The notes beneath the pieces are model-generated. The model had not been told where the DNA came from. It made no database searches and saw only the letters and a program-made list of their open reading frames with translations. A stretch of 25,281 nt of DNA, taken from the IMG/VR virus record IMGVR_UViG_3300019458_000004, positions 64,001-89,281 of that record. One strand, 5' to 3'. The position numbers and the translations under genes were made by a program. This DNA is from a virus. Within the stretch, counting starts at the first letter, position 1. Each line of letters opens with the position of its first letter. Below are positions 22,205 through 25,281 of this stretch, in pieces.

Positions 22205-23596
22205 ATGGCAGTTTTTGATGATTTAGGACAATTGGTTCTCTCAAGAGAACAACTTGATGAACTTCGTAAGCGAGGTTTTAAGGTGCCGGTAGAAGATCGT
22301 TTATCAAAAGCCGAAAGAGAAGCCCCTCTTTCGAAACCGATTCCTACACCTTCTTCTTATGTGCCAGATATAGCAAATATATCTCCACAAGAAATAGAAG
22401 AAGGGTCGGATTTTTTACAAAAAGCTGGAGTTCTTCCTGCAGCCCCTAAATCTAGAGGACTTTTTGATATTTTAAGCTCAACAGTGCGGGATATTCCGTT
22501 AGAAGCCAAAACTAATGCGATCCCTAATCGTCAACCCGGTTCAGAAGTAAAACCTAAAATGGATTCTTCTTCAGAAGTAGTTCCGGAGGAAGAGATTGAC
22601 CAATCTGCACCATCTCCGCTATCTATTTTAGATTTTGGAGCTAATAATCTTGCCAATCAACAAGCATTGCGAGATGCGCAACAAAAACAGGCGGATTTAC
22701 AATTTCTAGCTAATATGAATCGAGCGGCAGCACAAACCGCTCAGGGAATCGCGCGCACCGATAAATTGGATACGTCTGTGGCTGACGCTGTTGAACGTCA
22801 AGGAAAACAAGCAGTTGAAAATTACCAACAACAAGTTGAATTTCAAAAACAAGATCCAAATAGTTCTTATTCAAAAGGTCTTAAAGATTATTTTAAGAAT
22901 AAGCTTAAGATGGAAATTAAAGGTGATGCGTCAGCGGCTGAATTAGAAAAGATTATGCCGTTTGCTGTGCGAGAATATGAAGCAGGACTTGAACAAGAAC
23001 GATTAAAACAACAAAAAGCTGACGATTTGGCGTTTAAAAAAGAAGAAAAAGAAGCAGTTCGTAAAGAAAAAGCAGAAAAAGCTGCTCAACCTAGCGATAA
23101 ACAAGTAGAAAATATTCAAGAAATGGATATTACTTTAGATACAGCCAATGATATTTTAAATCAATTTAAAGAAACGAAGGATGCGATTGGCCCCATTCAA
23201 GGTAGAATACCCGATCTTTTAACAGGAGCCGAAAAACTAGCCTATCAAGCTAAAGTTGGACGATTAACTGATCAATATAGACGTGTTGTTACTGGTGCGG
23301 CGGCAGGAGATAAGGAACTTCGACGTATTGAATCCCGGTTACCAAAAATTACTGATACAGATGCTCAATTTGAAAAAAAATTGGTCGATTATATTAAACA
23401 AATGGAGCAAGGAAAACAAAGATACCTTAGTAATTTACAAAAAAAAGGTAAAGAAGTAGAGTCTTATGGGCAATCAAAAATCGACTCTCCAGATTTAGGT
23501 ATTGAACGCAAAATTGATATTTTTATGTCAAAAAATCCAGATGTTAAATCACGCGAAGAAGCCCTGAAAATATTAAAGGACGCGGGACATATTTAA
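22205..23596 (+). CDS. Probable internal virion/DNA-transfer protein
   Basis: 463 aa, AAGGA site before ATG, ten bases after the preceding gene. Residues 1-150 are Pro/Ser-rich and probably disordered. Residues 155-305 are helical and charged (Gln-, Lys-, Glu-rich coiled coil). Residues about 310-430 contain IGPIQGRIPDLL, RVVTGAAAGDKELRRI and ESRLPKITDTDAQFEKKL, a conserved helical region I know from phage and prophage structural proteins of the DNA-transfer type. The C-terminus has PDVKSREEALKILKDAGHI, a short helical tail. No membrane segment. Stop and next start overlap (TAATG). Confidence 0.65.
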   Translation: MAVFDDLGQLVLSREQLDELRKRGFKVPVEDRLSKAEREAPLSKPIPTPSSYVPDIANISPQEIEEGSDFLQKAGVLPAAPKSRGLFDILSSTVRDIPLEAKTNAIPNRQPGSEVKPKMDSSSEVVPEEEIDQSAPSPLSILDFGANNLANQQALRDAQQKQADLQFLANMNRAAAQTAQGIARTDKLDTSVADAVERQGKQAVENYQQQVEFQKQDPNSSYSKGLKDYFKNKLKMEIKGDASAAELEKIMPFAVREYEAGLEQERLKQQKADDLAFKKEEKEAVRKEKAEKAAQPSDKQVENIQEMDITLDTANDILNQFKETKDAIGPIQGRIPDLLTGAEKLAYQAKVGRLTDQYRRVVTGAAAGDKELRRIESRLPKITDTDAQFEKKLVDYIKQMEQGKQRYLSNLQKKGKEVESYGQSKIDSPDLGIERKIDIFMSKNPDVKSREEALKILKDAGHI

Positions 23597-25281
23597 TGGC
23601 TGAAAAAAAGAAATACGATTTTAGTGGGTTGGATGAAGTTAATTCTAAATATGATTTTAGTGGTTTAGAAGATAAGACTGTTCCTAATTTAACACCCGCT
23701 TTAAATGGATCTAGCCCTTCAACAATTGAAGATATTATTACGGCGGCTCCAAATCTTTTTGGGGGAGCCGAAGAATTAGCTGGTGTAAGTACCGCAATTG
23801 GTCAAAAAGCTGCCGAATTTTTAAATCCGGATCTTATTCCGAAAAAAACATTCTATGAAATGTATCGCCAAGGATACGAGAAAGAAAAAGCTGCACAAAA
23901 AGCCGCTCAAGAACGTTCCCCTTGGGCTTATGGTGGAACTAGAGTGCTTGGGGGACTTTTGACTGCTATTCCGGCTGCACCATTAGCAGCAGTTGCTCCG
24001 GTCAGTACGGCTATCGGCGCTGGGGCTTTAGCGGGGGGTTTAGAAAGCGAAGCAACTATTGAAGAACCGTTAGAATTAGCAAAAGATGTTGTTCTTGGGG
24101 GTACTACTGGCTATGCCCTTCAAAAAATTCTTCCTGGTGGTCCTAAAAAGCCTAAAGTTGAAAAAGACATTTTAGAACGAGGCGAATTTCTTCCTCAATT
24201 AGAAACCGCTGTTAAAATGGGAGAAGAAGGGGTTTCTTTAGGTTCGTCACTTATTGAATCCGGAAAACTTAGTGCTAGAAGAAATAAAGCTTCTTCCGAT
24301 TTAGCTAAAAAATTTATTAGACCGCGAACTGAACTAGGAAAAGTTCTTAAAGCCACAACTAAACAAGAGGGTTTAGTTTTAACACAAACTTTAGACGATA
24401 TTGCGGCGGCTAGCAACTTAGAAAAAGTTCTTGAATCAAGTAAAGCTGCTATTGGACGAAAAGCACCAGAATTAATTCAAAAAATACAGAATATGCAACT
24501 AGGATTATTGTCACCAAATGAAACCTATGCTTTAAGTAAAAAATTACAAAAAATTCTACCGAAAATTGCAGATCCGGAGCAAGCGCAAATTTTTAAAACT
24601 GGTTTAGATTCTATTAAGGATGTTTTAGGTAAATCGGTTCCTGGATTTAAAAAAGCCGCTCAAGATTTTGCACAATTTGCTGAAATGGGACCAGAAGCTT
24701 TATTAGCTAGAGGAATTGACCCTGAATTAAAAAATATTTTTTTGGGCGATTTAAAAGATCAAGGTAGTGCTAAAATTGCTGAAAAAGTTGATGCTTTAAT
24801 TCAAGGACTTCGTACCGGTGGTGCAGGAGCCAAACAAAAACAACATGAATTATTCACAGTTTTACGTGAATTAGAAAAATATCCGAAATTAGCCGCTCGA
24901 TTTGGTCTAGAACCAAAAGAATTAGCTCGCCAATTTACTCGTGCTGCCGATGAAGCGGCTGTTGTTAAAAAAGGTGCCGAGTCAGGGGTTTTTCAACAAT
25001 TATGGGAACGGGGATTATTCGGTCTTAGAAAAGCATCTGAAACGGGACTTTTAAAAGGTGCTAATGTTTACGGCCAAGCTAAGCGTAAAGTGCGTGATTT
25101 TGTGCAAAGTTCTCAGGAACAGTTCGTGTCAGCGGCTGATGCTTTACGTCAATATGGTGGACCAGATCTTCAAGGTATTGCAGAAAATTTAGCTTCTGAA
25201 GTACCACAAAAACGTAATGCGGCGATCTTTTCTATTTTACAATTACCAAAGGCTAAAGATATTTTAGGAATTGAATCCGAC
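23596..25281 (+). CDS. Large ejection-type protein, 3' end outside window
   Basis: At least 562 aa, reading open to the last base; no stop in this window. ATG overlaps the preceding TAA. The N-terminus holds KYDFSGL twice, at residues 6-12 and 18-24. Residues about 118-147 are an Ala/Gly-rich hydrophobic stretch (LGGLLTAIPAAPLAAVAP, then AIGAGALAGGL) that could enter a membrane. The remainder is helical, Lys/Ala/Leu-rich and lacks cysteine. Large size, last place in the virion gene series and the hydrophobic segment fit a podophage channel-forming ejection protein (T7 gp16-like in role). No lysozyme or transglycosylase motif is visible in the part present. Confidence 0.65.
   Translation, partial: MAEKKKYDFSGLDEVNSKYDFSGLEDKTVPNLTPALNGSSPSTIEDIITAAPNLFGGAEELAGVSTAIGQKAAEFLNPDLIPKKTFYEMYRQGYEKEKAAQKAAQERSPWAYGGTRVLGGLLTAIPAAPLAAVAPVSTAIGAGALAGGLESEATIEEPLELAKDVVLGGTTGYALQKILPGGPKKPKVEKDILERGEFLPQLETAVKMGEEGVSLGSSLIESGKLSARRNKASSDLAKKFIRPRTELGKVLKATTKQEGLVLTQTLDDIAAASNLEKVLESSKAAIGRKAPELIQKIQNMQLGLLSPNETYALSKKLQKILPKIADPEQAQIFKTGLDSIKDVLGKSVPGFKKAAQDFAQFAEMGPEALLARGIDPELKNIFLGDLKDQGSAKIAEKVDALIQGLRTGGAGAKQKQHELFTVLRELEKYPKLAARFGLEPKELARQFTRAADEAAVVKKGAESGVFQQLWERGLFGLRKASETGLLKGANVYGQAKRKVRDFVQSSQEQFVSAADALRQYGGPDLQGIAENLASEVPQKRNAAIFSILQLPKAKDILGIESD

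Overview
The window is a piece of an AT-rich, double-stranded DNA tailed-phage genome (or a metagenomic contig of one). All recognisable genes lie on the + strand and nearly all look like virion structure or assembly genes. A connector of tail-tubular-A/P22 gp4 type is followed by a very large stabilisation/tail-tubular-B-type protein and then by three or four large, soluble, helix-rich ejection-type proteins. This points to a short-tailed (podovirus-like) phage of a Gram-negative host. I see no tail tape measure, sheath or major tail tube gene. Terminase, portal, replication and standard lysis genes are not in the window. The host cannot be named from the sequence. Stops are TAA, TAG and TGA, so the genetic code looks standard.

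Layout. (1) 102-3055: five small to mid-sized genes for fibre or decoration-like proteins. (2) 3185-4167: a single-TM 77-aa protein overlapping a membrane-anchored trypsin-like serine protease. (3) 4250-7224: scaffolding protein, a small head protein and the major capsid protein, closed by a clear rho-independent terminator. (4) 7353-9794: further fibre/adhesin modules and small virion proteins, including a fibre gene with an apparent ATA start and a 56-aa gene. (5) 9797-10470: a frameshifted HNH endonuclease. (6) 10483-12176: a small helical protein and a repeat-built fibre. (7) 12234-18944: connector, 1671-aa tail hub protein and a small tail protein. (8) 18974-25281: ejection-type proteins, interrupted by a GNAT-like gene and an intact HNH endonuclease. 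The last gene runs off the window.

Regulation. A compact 17-base motif, consensus TTAACAACTATTATRTA, is present at six operon fronts on the + strand (25, 3120, 5347, 7305, 9496, 18941), with weaker candidates at 3368 and 10457. It does not resolve into a spaced -35/-10 promoter. It is best read as a phage-specific promoter, possibly for a phage-encoded RNA polymerase or a modified host polymerase. At 9496 and 18941 the TAA inside the motif is also the stop codon of the preceding gene. The two genes 5484-7224 use clearly different codons (CTN leucines, AAG lysines) from their neighbours, as expected for the most abundant virion proteins. They have their own promoter, a leader that can fold, and a terminator.

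Items most worth a second look: the promoter family, the exported protease plus its small membrane partner sitting between fibre and head genes, the ATA-start fibre gene, and the tail hub and connector genes carrying inserted domains.
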